Assembly (NCBI GenBank): GCA_035454085.1
Contig: DAOTEJ010000060.1
Coordinates: forward strand, 1 to 17,257
Length of the DNA: 17,257 nt
From: DAOTEJ01 sp035454085
GTDB lineage: Bacteria > Pseudomonadota > Gammaproteobacteria > Burkholderiales > Burkholderiaceae_F
Direction: 5' to 3'
Below are positions 16,725 through 17,257 of the stretch, one piece after another (the stretch's first letter is position 1; each line of letters starts with the position of its first letter). Made by a program: the position numbers and the translations under genes. The notes under the pieces were generated by a model. That model was not told the origin of the DNA and made no database searches. It was given only the letters and a program-made list of their open reading frames with translations.

Positions 16725-17192
16725 CTAGGCGCAGATGAACTTGAATCCGTCGTGCGAGCGGGCAAAGCCCAGGCGCTCGTAGAAGCGGTGGGCGTCGGCT
16801 CGCGACTTGTCGCTGGTGAGCTGCACGAGTCGGCAGCCGCGCTTGTTGGCCAGGGCGATGGCCTCCTGCATCAGCCGCGTGCCCAGGCCGCGGCCGCGCA
16901 GGCGCTCGTCCACCCGCACCGCCTCGACCTGAGCGCGCCAGGCGCCGCCGCGCGTGAGCCCCGGAATGAAGGTGACCTGCGCCATGGCCACGGGTTCGCC
17001 CTCGAGTTCGCCGACGAGCAGCACCTGGTTGGGATCGCGGTCGATGGTGTCGAAGGCCTGCGTGTAGGCGCCGGGCGCCGTTTCGCGTTCGCGCGAGGGA
17101 TCGGTCGAGCCTTGGGCGAGCAGCTCCAGCAGGCGCGGCAGATCGGAACGCAGGGCGCGCCGCAGTCGGAAGTCGTCGAGGGAATCGGTCAC
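16725..17192 (-). CDS. GNAT-family N-acetyltransferase
   Basis: The 155-residue protein fits the GNAT acetyltransferase fold: an N-terminal FRLRRALRSDLPRLLELL strand and helix, the core strand AWRAQVEAVRVDERLRGRG, the acetyl-CoA pyrophosphate loop RLRGRGLG (97-104), a following helix TRLMQEAIALANKRG, and AHRFYERLGF (134-143) with Y138 as the usual general-acid candidate. The acceptor cannot be read from the sequence; small molecules, peptides or protein N-termini are all possible. Translation begins with GTG at 17192, four bases after the stop of the upstream gene, with AAGAAG-type purines 14-19 bases before the start, so it is probably part of an operon entering from beyond the window edge. 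acnA follows 53 bases downstream. The family is clear, the role unknown. Confidence 0.88.
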   Translation of the reverse strand: MTDSLDDFRLRRALRSDLPRLLELLAQGSTDPSRERETAPGAYTQAFDTIDRDPNQVLLVGELEGEPVAMAQVTFIPGLTRGGAWRAQVEAVRVDERLRGRGLGTRLMQEAIALANKRGCRLVQLTSDKSRADAHRFYERLGFARSHDGFKFICA

Positions 17193-17196
17193 GGCG

Positions 17197-17257
17197 TCAG
17201 CGGCGCTTCTTGAGTGGCACGAAGGCGCGGTCCTCGGGGCCGGTGTAGACGGCCGAG
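17197..17257 (-). CDS. C-terminal end of an unidentified gene
   Basis: The minus-strand frame entering from the right edge encodes the last 19 complete residues (SAVYTGPEDRAFVPLKKRR) before TGA. Close spacing to the GNAT gene (4 bases) and a basic tail support a real C-terminus. The piece is too short to assign a family. Confidence 0.55.
   Translation of the reverse strand, partial: SAVYTGPEDRAFVPLKKRR

Overview
The window is about 17 kb of very GC-rich, densely coded chromosomal DNA. Codon third positions are almost all G or C. The mix of genes (AcnA-type aconitase, RmuC, FadD-like ligase, RutE-like nitroreductase, DUF2237, group II truncated globin) points to a beta-proteobacterium, most likely Burkholderiales; this is inferred from gene content and composition, not from a marker gene. 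I see no rRNA, tRNA, insertion sequence, integrase, CRISPR array or phage gene. The region reads as core metabolic chromosome with a few less-studied genes.

Layout. (1) 1-5153, plus strand: the 3' end of a BMP/PnrA-family nucleoside or purine-binding protein, a strong intrinsic terminator, then three genes joined by 4-base ATGA overlaps: guanine deaminase (guaD), a large two-module FtsX-type ABC permease of the YbbP type, and a group II truncated haemoglobin. (2) 5167-7841, minus strand: a FadD-like acyl-CoA ligase followed 14 bases later by a bile acid:sodium symporter-family (BASS) transporter. (3) 7981-9384, plus: rmuC, divergent from the ligase. (4) 9448-10620, minus: a YbdL-type methionine aminotransferase. 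(5) 10694-12262, plus: a RutE-like nitroreductase and a papain-like (C1A) cysteine protease with no signal peptide. (6) 12444-13875, minus: an apparent operon of an OmpA-domain inner-membrane protein, DUF2237 and a COG1569-type PIN nuclease that starts at TTG, perhaps followed by a 41-codon small ORF. (7) 13963-17257, minus: the end of an unidentified gene, a GNAT acetyltransferase with a GTG start, and aconitase acnA, closed by a perfect 13-bp intrinsic terminator.

How the genes relate. The left edge is consistent with purine uptake followed by guanine deamination to xanthine. RutE-like malonic semialdehyde reductase activity would belong to pyrimidine breakdown, but no other rut gene is near it. 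The ligase/symporter pair would fit uptake and CoA activation of a carboxylic acid. The parts most deserving a second look are the guaD-permease-globin coupled chain, the permease without an ATPase, the cytoplasmic papain-like protease, and the OmpA-DUF2237-PIN operon. I found no clearly new defence or mobile system, and I do not claim one.
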